This document shows positions 25,627-35,384 of a DNA stretch of 41,797 nt, piece by piece. The notes under the pieces are model-generated. The model saw only the letters and a list, made by a program, of their open reading frames with translations. It ran no database searches and was not told where the DNA came from. Position numbers and translations under genes: made by a program. Position 1 is the stretch's first letter, and each line of letters begins with the position of its first letter. This DNA is from Betaproteobacteria bacterium (GTDB taxonomy: Bacteria; Pseudomonadota; Gammaproteobacteria; Burkholderiales; Burkholderiaceae_C): the NCBI GenBank assembly GCA_009925585.1, contig RFYK01000005.1, forward strand, positions 1-41,797, read 5' to 3'.

Positions 25627-28600
25627 GACTGACTCCAGAGGAAAACGAGGCGTTGCTGCTGGCGCGATCACGGCCATGCACCATGCTGAACAAAAGAGGG
25701 ACAAACACCAAAGTGGCCACGGTGGCCAACATCAGGCCACCAATGACAGCGCGGCCAAGGGGGGCGTTTTGCTCGCCGCCTTCACCCAACCCCAATGCCA
25801 TTGGCACCATGCCGATCATCATCGCCAAGGCGGTCATCAGCACGGGTCTGAAGCGCACAAAGCCGGCATCCAAAGCGGCAGCGATCGGGTCACCGAGTTG
25901 CTCAAGTCGTTCGCGCGCAAAGCTGATCACCAACACGCTGTTGGCCGTGGCCACGCCCATGCACATGATGGCGCCGGTGAGTGCTGGAACCGATAACGTG
26001 GTGCGGGTGGCAAACAGCATCCAGACAATGCCCGCCAGTGCAGCAGGCAAGGCACTGACGATGACAAAGGGATCACGCCAAGATTGGAAATTCACCACGA
26101 TCAAGAAATAGATCAACACGACCGCGCCCAACAAGCCCCACAGCAGCCCAGAAAACGCTTTTTCCATGGTGCGCACTTGGCCCAACAAAACCACCTTGCT
26201 GCCTTTGGGCAAATCGGCTTCATTGGCCGCGATCACTTTTCTCACCTCGCGCGCCACGGTACCCAGATCGGTGTCTTGCGTGGTGGCATTGATTTGGACC
26301 AGCGGTTGAATGTCGTATTGGCTGACCACCGCGTTGCGCGTGGTGCGGTTGATGGTGGCCAAGGCGCCAAGCACGGGCTGATTGGGATTGGCGCTGTTGC
26401 CCACCGGCAGATTCGACAAGGCACTCAGCGAGTCCAAGTTGTACTGGGGTGTTTGCATCACCACGCCATAGGACACACCGTTGGCTGGGTTGAGCCAAAA
26501 CGTGGGTGCAACCTGACTGCTGCCTGCCAAGTTCACCACCATGTTGTTGGTCACATCCTTGGGAGTGATGCCCATGTCTTGGGCTTGGCTGCGGTCAATG
26601 TTGACCTCAAACACGGGGCTCTTGGCTGATTGTTGAATGCGCGCATCCGCCACGCCAGGAATGCGGCGAATTTCTTTGAGCAATTTGTTGGCGAATTCAA
26701 AATTGGCACTCAGGTTGGCGCCGCGAATTTGGATGTCGATTGGCGCCGGCGCACCAAAGTTCAAAATTTGGCTGACGATGTCTGCGGGCGGAAATGAAAA
26801 GACCGTGTCGGGAAATGCCTCGGGCAGTGTTTTTCTGAGCTCGCGTATGTAATCTGAGGTTGGCCGGTGTTCTTTGCGAAGTGCAATTTGGATGTCGCCA
26901 TCCATGGTGCCAATCACGCCGGTGTTGTTGTAGATCAAGTTGATCCAACTCGGCGGTAAACCGATGTTGTCAACCAGTGTTTCGATTTCTTGTTCTGGAA
27001 TGACCTGTCGAATGGCATCTTCGATTTTGGAGAAACGCGCTGCTGTTTCCTCAACCCGTGTGCCCACCGGAACCCGAGCATGGATCAGAATCTGACCGCC
27101 GTCGACATCGGGGAAAAAATTGGTTCCCAAAAAGGGCACCAATGCGAAGCTGGCCATGACAAAGCCCATGAAACTCAGCACGATCGGCCAACGATGGGCC
27201 AGTGAGAGTTGCAGCAGGTCTTTGTAGCCAGCGCGAAATTTTTCAAAGCCAGCTTCAAAACTGCGCTGAAACCGCATGATCGGGTTGCGTGTGGGTGGCA
27301 AGCTGCTGTTGTTGCCATGCATGTCGGTGTGCGGTGCATGCGGCTTGAGCAGGTACTTGGCCATCGTCGGCACCAGCGAGCGAGACAAGAAGAACGAGAA
27401 GGTCATGGCCAGCATCACTGACAAGGCCATCGGCACAAACAAGAACCGAGACACACCTTCCAAAAAGAACATGGGCACAAACACAATACAGATACACAGC
27501 AACGAAACAAACGCAGGCGCGACGATTTGATCGGCGCCGTCAAGGATCGCGGTGACCACATCTTTGCCTTGCTCAAGGTGCCAGTTGATGTTTTCAATGG
27601 TGACCGTGGCGTCGTCCACCAAAATACCCACCGCCAAAGCCAAACCACCCAAGGTCATGATGTTGAGTGTTTCGCCCAAGGCATACAAGCCGATGAGCGC
27701 GCCCATGATGGACAACGGAATCGACACGGCAATGATGATGGTCGACCGCCAACTGCCCAAAAACAAGAAGATCATGACGCTGGTCAACGCGGCTGCAATC
27801 AAACCCTCCATGGCCACACCTTGAATCGCGGCGCGCACAAACAAGGATTGGTCGTTGATTGGCTTGACTGTCAAGGCTTCAGGCAAAGATGGTTTGATCG
27901 CCTTGAGTTTTTCCAGCACACCATCCACGATGGCCAGTGTGGAGGTGGTGCCGTTCTTCAGCACAGACATCAGCACCGAGCGGTTGCCATTCACATGAAC
28001 GATGTTTGTTTGCGGTGCGTTGCCATCGTGGACGTTGGCCACATCGCGGATGTAGACCATCGCACCGTTGACGCTTTTGATGGGCAAGTCACCCAAATCT
28101 TTGATGGTGGCAGCCGCATTGTTGAGGCTGATGGTGTATTCCAGGCTGTCAATTTTTTGCGTGCCCACCGGCGTGATGATGTTTTGCGATGCCAGCGCCG
28201 CGGCGACATCTTGTGCCCCCAATCCGCGTGCTTGCAGTTCGGGGAGGTTCAAATCAATTTGCACTTGCCGGGATTTGCCGCCATAAGGAAACGGGATGGC
28301 AGCGCCTGGCACGGTGACCAACGGGGTACGCACTTGCGTCAAGCCAATGTCTGCCAGGTTTTGCTCTGAGAGGCCTTGGCCGGCCAGCGCGAGTTGGAGA
28401 ATCGGCACGGTTGAGGCGTTGTAGTTGACGATCAACGGCGGCAAGGTGCCAGGTGGCATTTGACGGATCAACACTTGGGAAATTGCCGTCACCTGCGCGT
28501 TGGCAATGGCAATGTTGACGCCCGGATGAAAAAAGATTTTCACGATGCCAACCCCTGCATACGAGTTGGCTTCAATGTGTTCAATGTCGTTGACCGTGGT

Positions 28601-28822
28601 GGTGAGAACCCGTTGGTACAAGGTGCTGATGCGTCCCGCCATTTGGTCTGGTGGCAAGCCCGTGTAGGCCCACGCCACAGCAATCACGGGTATTCGAATT
28701 TCAGGAAAGATATCGGTTGGCGTTTTCAGCGCTGCCAGCGGCCCCAGTATCAGCAAGAGCAAGGCCATCACCACAAACGTGTAAGGACGCTTGAGCGCCA
28801 GGCCAACAACATTCAACGCCAT
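25619..28822 (-). CDS. RND-family efflux pump, inner-membrane transporter
   Basis: A 1067-residue proton-driven pump of the AcrB/MexB fold, with 12 spans and two large periplasmic loops. The transmembrane proton relay is at Asp403-Asp404 in GILVDDATVTIEN, and the FLFLGSWRSTIIIAVSIPLS region is typical. It extrudes hydrophobic compounds from the inner membrane or periplasm; the substrate range cannot be told. The adaptor gene overlaps its 3' end. PaaX-family and paa genes lie just beyond, but the pump is not clearly controlled by them. Confidence 0.95.
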   Translation of the reverse strand: MALNVVGLALKRPYTFVVMALLLLILGPLAALKTPTDIFPEIRIPVIAVAWAYTGLPPDQMAGRISTLYQRVLTTTVNDIEHIEANSYAGVGIVKIFFHPGVNIAIANAQVTAISQVLIRQMPPGTLPPLIVNYNASTVPILQLALAGQGLSEQNLADIGLTQVRTPLVTVPGAAIPFPYGGKSRQVQIDLNLPELQARGLGAQDVAAALASQNIITPVGTQKIDSLEYTISLNNAAATIKDLGDLPIKSVNGAMVYIRDVANVHDGNAPQTNIVHVNGNRSVLMSVLKNGTTSTLAIVDGVLEKLKAIKPSLPEALTVKPINDQSLFVRAAIQGVAMEGLIAAALTSVMIFLFLGSWRSTIIIAVSIPLSIMGALIGLYALGETLNIMTLGGLALAVGILVDDATVTIENINWHLEQGKDVVTAILDGADQIVAPAFVSLLCICIVFVPMFFLEGVSRFLFVPMALSVMLAMTFSFFLSRSLVPTMAKYLLKPHAPHTDMHGNNSSLPPTRNPIMRFQRSFEAGFEKFRAGYKDLLQLSLAHRWPIVLSFMGFVMASFALVPFLGTNFFPDVDGGQILIHARVPVGTRVEETAARFSKIEDAIRQVIPEQEIETLVDNIGLPPSWINLIYNNTGVIGTMDGDIQIALRKEHRPTSDYIRELRKTLPEAFPDTVFSFPPADIVSQILNFGAPAPIDIQIRGANLSANFEFANKLLKEIRRIPGVADARIQQSAKSPVFEVNIDRSQAQDMGITPKDVTNNMVVNLAGSSQVAPTFWLNPANGVSYGVVMQTPQYNLDSLSALSNLPVGNSANPNQPVLGALATINRTTRNAVVSQYDIQPLVQINATTQDTDLGTVAREVRKVIAANEADLPKGSKVVLLGQVRTMEKAFSGLLWGLLGAVVLIYFLIVVNFQSWRDPFVIVSALPAALAGIVWMLFATRTTLSVPALTGAIMCMGVATANSVLVISFARERLEQLGDPIAAALDAGFVRFRPVLMTALAMMIGMVPMALGLGEGGEQNAPLGRAVIGGLMLATVATLVFVPLLFSMVHGRDRASSNASFSSGVSHV

Positions 28823-28893
28823 GTTTATCTTTCTTCAATAGCAACCGACGGTTAAGAGACGTGGTCAGCGAAAGGGTTTTATCAGAGCGATTA

Positions 28894-29832
28894 TCAACAT
28901 TTTTGAAACCTTTGCCGAAAGAATTTCAGCGATTTGGTCTGGCTGCCGTCGGCGAGTTGCATTGCGTCATCCAAAAATGTTTCGCTGGGCCGGCGCAAGT
29001 GTTCATACAAACGTCGGCAAGTGTCACGCGCGGCCTCACCGGGCCAATTCGATGGCAGCAAATCCACTGGCAACAACGGGTCACGCAATAGCAAGCGCCT
29101 GTAGTCGTGAATCAGCAGCAAACGCAATAAAAAAGCATGTTCTTTTTGATGATCAGTGTCAGAAAAAGCACGGTTTTGCCACTCAAGCACCAAGGGCCGA
29201 TAGGTGGTGACAAATTGTTGGTAGCTCTTGGCCAGTTCGTTCAATCCCCAAGTTTGCGACACCACTTCGCTGTCACTCAGGTGACCTTTTAATGGCAAAC
29301 CCGAAGCCACGAGTGGCCACACCGCCTTTTGCAAATGCCCCAATCCTTCGCGTTGCAACAACTCAAAGGCCAGCGGCAAGTCTGCACCTGGATGGACAAA
29401 AGCCAAGTTTTGCCACATGCCGAAACCCTGCCATCGCAACGCTTTTTGCAGCTGGGATTTGTCTTTGGCGGTGATCTCAGACGAAAGCATCAGCAGTCGC
29501 CATTGACCATCCCATTCGGGTGAGCGATCGGCATAGATGTGTCGGGACGCAGCGGCAATGCGGCTGGTGCCGCTGGGACTCAACGCGTAGTTGGTGCGTC
29601 TGCCGTGGGTGTGGGTTTGCAGCCAATCGTCTTTGACCAGCCGATATATCGCCGTGCGAATCAACCGCTCATTGACTTGTAACGGCGCCAGCAAACGGAT
29701 CAAACAGCCGAGCCAGACCGAACCACCGCGCGGGTAAACCGCATCGCCAAACAAAGAAACGATCAGCGAGCCCGCTTGCACACGTTCTTTTTGAATGAAC
29801 CTTTGTATGCGTTTTTCTGTCGGTGAAGCCAT
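28894..29832 (-). CDS. paaX: PaaX-family transcriptional repressor of phenylacetate genes
   Basis: A 312-residue GntR-like winged-helix protein with PaaX domains ([34 protein letters not shown] as the DNA-binding helix region, and a C-terminal PaaX domain). PaaX represses paa genes and is released by phenylacetyl-CoA. It is divergent from paaA, and the only strong palindrome (29875-29913) lies between them, so autoregulation plus control of paaABCDE is likely. No Shine-Dalgarno site is clear before the ATG. Confidence 0.92.
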   Translation of the reverse strand: MASPTEKRIQRFIQKERVQAGSLIVSLFGDAVYPRGGSVWLGCLIRLLAPLQVNERLIRTAIYRLVKDDWLQTHTHGRRTNYALSPSGTSRIAAASRHIYADRSPEWDGQWRLLMLSSEITAKDKSQLQKALRWQGFGMWQNLAFVHPGADLPLAFELLQREGLGHLQKAVWPLVASGLPLKGHLSDSEVVSQTWGLNELAKSYQQFVTTYRPLVLEWQNRAFSDTDHQKEHAFLLRLLLIHDYRRLLLRDPLLPVDLLPSNWPGEAARDTCRRLYEHLRRPSETFLDDAMQLADGSQTKSLKFFRQRFQKC

Positions 29833-29874
29833 GGGTGGGGGTGGGTCTCAGTCAGCTGTTGCCAAGCATCAACA

Positions 29875-29913
29875 TGATACAGAATTATCTGTTTTTAAAT
29901 TAATTTTGTATCA
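29875..29913. promoter_or_regulatory. Probable PaaX operator: 13-bp near-perfect inverted repeat between paaX and paaA
   Basis: TGATACAGAATTA (29875-29887) and TAATTTTGTATCA (29901-29913) match as an inverted repeat at 12 of 13 positions, with a 13-base AT-rich spacer. It sits centrally in the 115-base divergent region. It overlaps a plausible paaA -35/spacer region, with TAAGAT at 29916-29921 as possible -10. The position and the TGATnC core fit a PaaX-type operator, but the assignment is inferred, not proved. Confidence 0.7.
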
Positions 29914-29947
29914 GTTAAGATCTGCTTACCAACCCACAGGTGAACCC

Positions 29948-30991
29948 ATGTACACACAGTCATTCAATGTGCCCGACAGTGGAAACAATGCCCACCCAGC
30001 GACCGCCATCAAGCCGGTGCTCAGCGTGCAAGAAGAGCAGTCATTGGCGCAGGCCCAAGCCCGTTTTGATGAAGTGATCGATGCCGATGGCAAGATCGAA
30101 GCCAAGGACTGGATGCCCGAGGCTTATCGAAAAACCTTGGTGCGTCAAATCAGCCAACATGCGCACAGCGAAATTGTGGGCATGCTGCCCGAGGGCAACT
30201 GGATCAGCAGGGCACCCAGTCTCAAACGCAAAGCCATTCTCATAGCCAAAGTGCAAGACGAGGGCGGGCATGGCCTGTATTTGTACAGCGCAGCGGAAAC
30301 CTTGGGCACCAGCCGCGATCAAATGCTTGATGCCTTGCACACCGGGCGCGCCAAATACAGTTCCATCTTCAATTACCCCACACTGACTTGGGCCGATGTG
30401 GGCGTCATCGGTTGGTTGGTGGATGGCGCGGCCATCATGAACCAAATTCCCTTGTGCCGATGCAGTTACGGCCCGTATGCGCGTGCCATGGTGCGCATCT
30501 GCAAAGAAGAATCGTTTCACCAGCGCCAAGGGTTTGAATCATTGATGGTGATGATGCAAGGCAATGCCGAGCAACAAGCCATGGTGCAAGACGCGGTCAA
30601 CCGATGGTGGTGGAAATGCCTGGCCATGTTCGGGCCACCTGACGCGGACAGCACCAACAGCACCCAAGGTATGCGCTGGGGCATCAAACGTGTCAGCAAC
30701 GATGACTTGCGTCAAAAATTTGTCGACGCCACCGTGCCCCAAGCCAAGGTACTGGGCGTGAGCTTGCCCGACCCCGAGTTGAAATGGAACGAAGCACGCG
30801 GTCATTTTGACCACGGTGCCATCGATTGGGATGAATTTTGGGACACGGTCAACGGCAATGGCCCGTGTAACAAAGAGCGTTTGGCCACACGCGTCAAGGC
30901 CCATGCCGATGGCCAATGGGTCCGCGATGCCGCGATGGCCTATGCCCGCAAACAGCAAGCGCGCTTGCAAACGACCAAGGAGGCTGCATGA
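29948..30991 (+). CDS. paaA: Phenylacetyl-CoA epoxidase catalytic subunit PaaA
   Basis: A 347-residue diiron monooxygenase subunit that epoxidises phenylacetyl-CoA using O2 and electrons from PaaE. Ligand regions include [14 protein letters not shown] and [12 protein letters not shown], both E-x-x-H type. ATG 29948 is chosen because the open frame up to 29795 lies in the promoter and overlaps paaX. AGGTG lies a few bases upstream. The stop overlaps the paaB start (ATGA). Confidence 0.96.
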   Translation: MYTQSFNVPDSGNNAHPATAIKPVLSVQEEQSLAQAQARFDEVIDADGKIEAKDWMPEAYRKTLVRQISQHAHSEIVGMLPEGNWISRAPSLKRKAILIAKVQDEGGHGLYLYSAAETLGTSRDQMLDALHTGRAKYSSIFNYPTLTWADVGVIGWLVDGAAIMNQIPLCRCSYGPYARAMVRICKEESFHQRQGFESLMVMMQGNAEQQAMVQDAVNRWWWKCLAMFGPPDADSTNSTQGMRWGIKRVSNDDLRQKFVDATVPQAKVLGVSLPDPELKWNEARGHFDHGAIDWDEFWDTVNGNGPCNKERLATRVKAHADGQWVRDAAMAYARKQQARLQTTKEAA

Positions 30992-31287
30992 GCCAGAACG
31001 AGCATGCCAACGAATGGCCATTGTGGGAAGTGTTTGTTCGCAGCAAACAAGGCATCGAACACAAACATTGCGGCAGTTTGCATGCCGCAGATGCGCAACA
31101 AGCGATACGCATGGCGCGGGATGTGTACACACGACGACAAGAAGGCGTGAGCATTTGGGTCATACCTTCGGCGTCCATCACTGCCAGCGACCCTGCTGAC
31201 AAAGAAAGCATGTTCGATCCTGCCAAAGACAAGGTGTACAGGCATCCCACTTTTTTCGTCATCCCAGATGAAGTGGGGCACATGTGA
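30988..31287 (+). CDS. paaB: Phenylacetyl-CoA epoxidase subunit PaaB
   Basis: A 99-residue small subunit of the epoxidase ([43 protein letters not shown]). ATG 30988 overlaps the paaA stop and has a strong AAGGAGG site a few bases before; the frame extends upstream within paaA but the start is clear. PaaB bridges PaaA-PaaC units in the complex. Confidence 0.95.
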   Translation: MSQNEHANEWPLWEVFVRSKQGIEHKHCGSLHAADAQQAIRMARDVYTRRQEGVSIWVIPSASITASDPADKESMFDPAKDKVYRHPTFFVIPDEVGHM

Positions 31288-32051
31288 ATCACTTAATGGA
31301 CTATGCCTTGCATTTGGCTGATAACGCGCTGATATTGGGTCAACGCAATGCCGAGTGGTGTGGACATGGGCCGGTGTTGGAAGAAGATTTGGCTTTGGCC
31401 AACCACTCGCTGGATTTGATCGGTCAAGCGCGCTTGCTCTATCAATGGGTGGCCGAGCTTCGGGCTGATGGCAGTACCGAAGATTCGTTGGCTTATTTTC
31501 GAGACCCGCACGCATTTTTGAATTTCACGCTGTTGGAGTTGCCACACACCACGGCGCTGGCGCCATCTGCCCGTGCCGACAGAGATTACGCGGTCACCAT
31601 CGCGCGAAATTTTTTCTTCAGCAGTTACATGGTGTTGGTGTGGGAAGTGTTGCAAAACCACCCCGAACCGCGACTTGCTGCGATAGCTGCGAAATCGTTG
31701 AAGGAAGTGCGCTACCACTGGCAGCATGCGGCGGATTGGTTGATCAGGTTAGGTGATGGCACGCCAGCGTCGCATGACAAGGCGCAAGCCGCTGTGGATT
31801 TTTTGATGCCATACACCCAGGAATTTTGGTGCGAATGGCCTGCTGCCAAACACGCTTTGCCTGATACCCAAGACATGCAAACGGCATGGTGGACCATGGT
31901 GCAGGAGGTCTTGAGTGAAGCCCGATTGAGACAGCCTGAGGCCAAAGGCCATGTCACCCAAGGCGTGCATGGCATTCATTCTGAACACATGTCGTATTTG
32001 TTGGCTGAGATGCAAAGTTTGGCCAGACAGCACCCTGGTGCAACGTGGTGA
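31284..32051 (+). CDS. paaC: Phenylacetyl-CoA epoxidase structural subunit PaaC
   Basis: A 255-residue ferritin-like subunit that pairs with PaaA but lacks its own full diiron site. It contains YALHLADNALILGQRNAEWCGHGPVLEEDLAL and NFFFSSYMVLVWEVL. The start is GTG 31284, overlapping the paaB stop (GTGA); ATG 31296 four codons later is an alternative. Length is normal. Confidence 0.95.
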   Translation: MNHLMDYALHLADNALILGQRNAEWCGHGPVLEEDLALANHSLDLIGQARLLYQWVAELRADGSTEDSLAYFRDPHAFLNFTLLELPHTTALAPSARADRDYAVTIARNFFFSSYMVLVWEVLQNHPEPRLAAIAAKSLKEVRYHWQHAADWLIRLGDGTPASHDKAQAAVDFLMPYTQEFWCEWPAAKHALPDTQDMQTAWWTMVQEVLSEARLRQPEAKGHVTQGVHGIHSEHMSYLLAEMQSLARQHPGATW

Positions 32052-32611
32052 GTCAAGCCCCAACCCTGGCGCAACCGTTGCCTTTGGGACCCTTGGCATT
32101 GCCTGCGGGTGATTCTGAAGAGGTTGCCATTTGGACCTTGCTGGAATCGGTTTGTGACCCGGAAATCCCCGTGCTTTCGCTTCGAGAAATCGGGGTCCTC
32201 AGAGCCATCAAAGCAGTACCACCACTATGGCAACTGTGGATCACACCGACCTACAACGGCTGCCCAGCCATGTCGCAAATGAAAGAGGACTTGTTGGCCG
32301 CCATGCAACAAGCGGGCAAACAAGCCGAGGTGTTGACTTGCTTGGCACCTGCGTGGTCCAGCGATTGGATCACCTCGCAAGCCAAAGAGAAATTGCGTGC
32401 CTACGGCATCGCTCCCCCGCATGCATTGGCTCAGCAAGCGGGTACCCAGCGAATACGTTTGGTACCCAAAATGCACAGTGAGCGAATTGCTTGCCCGCAG
32501 TGCCACAGCCTAGACACCACAGAAACATCACAGTTCGGTTCAACCGCTTGCAAAGCCATGTACAAATGTTTGGCGTGTGCCGAGCCCTTCGATTACTTCA
32601 AACCATATTGA
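32048..32611 (+). CDS. paaD: PaaD, accessory protein of the phenylacetyl-CoA epoxidase
   Basis: A 187-residue protein with an N-terminal MIP18/DUF59 domain (WTLLESVCDPEIPVLSLREIG, TPTYNGCPAM) used in Fe-S or diiron assembly. The C-terminal zinc ribbon has CPQCHSLD and CLACAEPF. GTG 32048 overlaps the paaC stop as GTGA; the preceding GTG at 32045 is also possible. It is required for PaaABCE activity in other bacteria. Confidence 0.94.
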   Translation: MSQAPTLAQPLPLGPLALPAGDSEEVAIWTLLESVCDPEIPVLSLREIGVLRAIKAVPPLWQLWITPTYNGCPAMSQMKEDLLAAMQQAGKQAEVLTCLAPAWSSDWITSQAKEKLRAYGIAPPHALAQQAGTQRIRLVPKMHSERIACPQCHSLDTTETSQFGSTACKAMYKCLACAEPFDYFKPY

Positions 32612-32623
32612 TGGTCATGCCCC

Positions 32624-33718
32624 ATGTCTGAGCGTCGAACTTTCCATGAATTGCAAATCGCACGTGTGCGTGCCGAAGCCGCAGGCTCGGTGGCAGTGAC
32701 GTTGTCAATTCCGCCTGCGTTGCACGGGGTTTTCTCTTTCAAACCAGGCCAATTTTTGACATTGAAAGCAGTGATTGACGGACAAGAAGTTCGCCGCAGT
32801 TATTCGATATGCAGCAGCTCACAGAGGTATGCGCAGACCCATGACATAGAGATTGGCATCAGAGCCGTGCCAGGCGGTGTGTTTTCTTCTTGGGCGGTGA
32901 CGCATTTGAAAGCTGGCGATGTGATCTCTGTCATGCCGCCCGATGGCAGGTTTGTGTCGCAAGAAACGAATGCCATTCACCGTGTGGGTTTTGTGGCCGG
33001 GTCAGGCATCACGCCGGTGTTGTCCATCATGTCCAGTACCTTGGCGCAGCAAGCGAATTCACGGTTCACATTGGTTTATGGCAATCGCAACATGGCATGC
33101 GTCATGTTCAATGAAGAATTGCAAGATCTGAAAGACCGGTACACCGATCGTGTGACGCTGATTCATGTGTTGTCACGCCAAGCGCAAGAGGTGGCGTTGT
33201 TGCAAGGTCGTCTTGACGAAGCCAAAGTCAGTCAATTGCTCAATGCGGTGTTGCCGCCGCAGACCATGGATGAAGTGTTTGTTTGTGGTCCCGCTGACAT
33301 GATGGACCAGACTTGCCGTGCATTGCAAACGGCGGGTATAACCGCAGACCGTGTTCACAGCGAGAGATTTTTAGCGCCTGACCAACCTGTTCGCGCGTCA
33401 ACAGACAGCCGACAAGACCTTGTCAGCGATGACACAGCATCGGTGTCACTGACCTTGATTTTGGATGGCAAGCAGCATTCGCTTCGCATGTCGCCAGCGC
33501 AGAAGATCTTGGATGTTGGATTGGCCGCTGGTTTGGATCTGCCGTATTCCTGCCGTGGGGGTGTGTGCTGCACCTGTCGGGCCAAAGTGATGCAAGGCAG
33601 CGTGGCCATGGAGAAAAACTTCACGCTGGAAGCCTGGGAGACCCGTCAAGGGTTTGTCCTGTCGTGCCAGTCCAAGCCAACCAGCGATGCGGTGACTTTG
33701 AGCTTCGACGAACGCTGA
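32624..33718 (+). CDS. paaE: Phenylacetyl-CoA epoxidase reductase PaaE
   Basis: A 364-residue NAD(P)H reductase feeding electrons to the diiron centre. The FAD motif RRSYSICS and the nucleotide site GSGITPVLSIM are followed by a C-terminal plant-type ferredoxin domain with CRGGVCCTCRAKV and a final Cys in SCQSKP. It starts 12 bases after paaD and closes the cluster. No paaG, paaZ, paaJ, paaH, paaF or paaK follow. A weak GC-rich imperfect hairpin after the stop may terminate, but is not convincing. Confidence 0.96.
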   Translation: MSERRTFHELQIARVRAEAAGSVAVTLSIPPALHGVFSFKPGQFLTLKAVIDGQEVRRSYSICSSSQRYAQTHDIEIGIRAVPGGVFSSWAVTHLKAGDVISVMPPDGRFVSQETNAIHRVGFVAGSGITPVLSIMSSTLAQQANSRFTLVYGNRNMACVMFNEELQDLKDRYTDRVTLIHVLSRQAQEVALLQGRLDEAKVSQLLNAVLPPQTMDEVFVCGPADMMDQTCRALQTAGITADRVHSERFLAPDQPVRASTDSRQDLVSDDTASVSLTLILDGKQHSLRMSPAQKILDVGLAAGLDLPYSCRGGVCCTCRAKVMQGSVAMEKNFTLEAWETRQGFVLSCQSKPTSDAVTLSFDER

Positions 33719-33830
33719 CCGCCGGGACTGGCCATGGCTTTAACCCCATGCCCATCGGGTGGATGGGGTGCCTGCAAATTTCTGCAAGCGGGCTGCATTA
33801 ATATGCGTTCACCATGCTGATTGACTTCCC

Positions 33831-34799
33831 ATGTTGAATTACCGCCGCGCCATCGTGTCATTGATGTGGGGTATTTGCACCTTGTCATCTGCACAAGCCC
33901 CTGTGGGTTTGTTGGCCTGGACCCAGGCGCATCCCGATTGGAAACTTGATAAAACCGAGTTGGCGCATGTCGCCAGCCAATGCGCCACGATGTACGACTT
34001 GATCGGCAATTTTTTTGCAGCCAATCCGATCCATGAAGAGCAACGCCGCAGTGCCAATATTTTCTTGTCACACAGCGACATTTACGCGCGAATCGGGTAT
34101 TTTTTGAGCATCCGTCAAGGCCTCAGTGAGCAAGAGGCGGTGGCACGACAAAGCGCGTTTCAAGCAGATTTCAGCCGACAGATGCAAGACAATTTGCAAG
34201 CGCACAAAAACATCATGGTGCCTCCACTGAGTGAAGACGTGGAAGTGTGCATGTTGAATTTCAAATATGCACAGGTTCAAGTGCGTCAGTTGGAAGCGGA
34301 ATACGCCAAAACCACGGCAACACCTTCGGCGCCAGTGTTGCCAGGCGACAAATCGTTTGACCTTGATGCCTTGGCTTTGATTTGGGAATTCATCAAATCC
34401 AAAACCCAAGCGCCCTCTGATGCCAGCATGCCTCGCTTGGTCATTCAACCAGGGCTTCCCACGACAGCACGCATGGTGTTTGAATTTCCCTCAGAAGACC
34501 AACCTCAAAACCAATTGCAAATCAATGTATCCCCTCGAACTTTGCAGTTATGGAGCCGTCCAATGGTGAATTGGGCCTTGGGCCACGAGTTGGTGCATTA
34601 CGCGATGTTGATGAGAGAAAACCAATGGGTGCCTCAGACCGTATACAAAAACACCATCAAGCACCATTGCAACCCGGAATTTTTGAAATTGACCGGTGAC
34701 ATCGCCGATTTGATTTCAGATGCACAGTCACCCAGCCGAGAAAGATTGCGCATGTATTCAGAGGTGTTTCGCAGTTGTACCCGGCACCCGGATCAATGA
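33831..34799 (+). CDS. Secreted putative metalloprotease of unknown family
   Basis: A 322-residue protein with a signal peptide (VSLMWGICTLSSAQA). It is mainly alpha-helical, with a HELVHYAMLM sequence near residue 245 that fits the HExxH zinc-peptidase consensus. A possible third ligand could be among HHC about 40 residues later. The rest is unrecognised. The function is suggested only by this short motif. It converges with the GDT1-family gene with a 7-base overlap. Confidence 0.65.
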   Translation: MLNYRRAIVSLMWGICTLSSAQAPVGLLAWTQAHPDWKLDKTELAHVASQCATMYDLIGNFFAANPIHEEQRRSANIFLSHSDIYARIGYFLSIRQGLSEQEAVARQSAFQADFSRQMQDNLQAHKNIMVPPLSEDVEVCMLNFKYAQVQVRQLEAEYAKTTATPSAPVLPGDKSFDLDALALIWEFIKSKTQAPSDASMPRLVIQPGLPTTARMVFEFPSEDQPQNQLQINVSPRTLQLWSRPMVNWALGHELVHYAMLMRENQWVPQTVYKNTIKHHCNPEFLKLTGDIADLISDAQSPSRERLRMYSEVFRSCTRHPDQ

Positions 34800-35380
34800 G
34801 TGATCCAAGTTTTTCCGGCACCCAACAAGGTGGCGATGCCCAATGCAGCAAAGATGGCTGCTGCGATGCGGTGAACCAGCGTCATGGGAATGCGACCCGC
34901 AAGCTTGTCACCTAAAAACACCGCTGGCACATCAGCGATCAACATGCCCAGTGTGGTACCTGCCACCACCATCAACGGTGAGGCGTAATGCGCAGCCAAA
35001 GCCACAGTGGCAATTTGGGTTTTGTCACCCATTTCAGCCAAAAAGAAGGTGATCAACGTCGCGCCGAAGACCCCGAATTTGACCGCGACTGCGGTTTCCT
35101 CTTCTTCGATTTGGTCGGGGATCAATGTCCAAATTGCCATGGCGATGAAGGAAACACCTAACACCCAACGCAAAATATCGGGATCGACTGTTGCTGTGAT
35201 CCAAGCGCCAACCGCGCCTGCCAAACCGTGGTTGAACAAAGTCGCCACCAAAATGCCAAGGATGATGGGCAAGGGTTTTTTAAATCGGGCGGCCAATATG
35301 AATGCAAGCAGTTGGGTTTTGTCACCGATTTCGGCCAGCGCCACGACACCTGTGGAGATGAGCAAGGATTCCAAATTCAT
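34793..35380 (-). CDS. GDT1/TMEM165 (UPF0016) family transporter, probable Mn exporter
   Basis: A 195-residue membrane protein made of two homologous halves. Each carries the family signature E-x-G-D-K-T: ALAEIGDKTQLLAF near the start and FLAEMGDKTQIATV in the middle. About six spans. Members move Mn2+ or Ca2+ by cation/proton exchange, and bacterial ones are mostly linked to Mn export. It starts four bases after the stop of the DUF1232 gene, so both are likely co-transcribed. Confidence 0.92.
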   Translation of the reverse strand: MNLESLLISTGVVALAEIGDKTQLLAFILAARFKKPLPIILGILVATLFNHGLAGAVGAWITATVDPDILRWVLGVSFIAMAIWTLIPDQIEEEETAVAVKFGVFGATLITFFLAEMGDKTQIATVALAAHYASPLMVVAGTTLGMLIADVPAVFLGDKLAGRIPMTLVHRIAAAIFAALGIATLLGAGKTWITH

Positions 35381-35384
35381 GAGG

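Noticed and set aside
27527-28369. Plus-strand open frame of 280 codons opposite the RND pump
   Set aside because: It is antisense to a conserved transporter, has His/Asp-rich composition typical of shadow frames, and lacks a domain.
33719-33830. Possible terminator hairpin after paaE
   Set aside because: The CCCCAT...ATGGGG stem is short and imperfect and no T-run follows.
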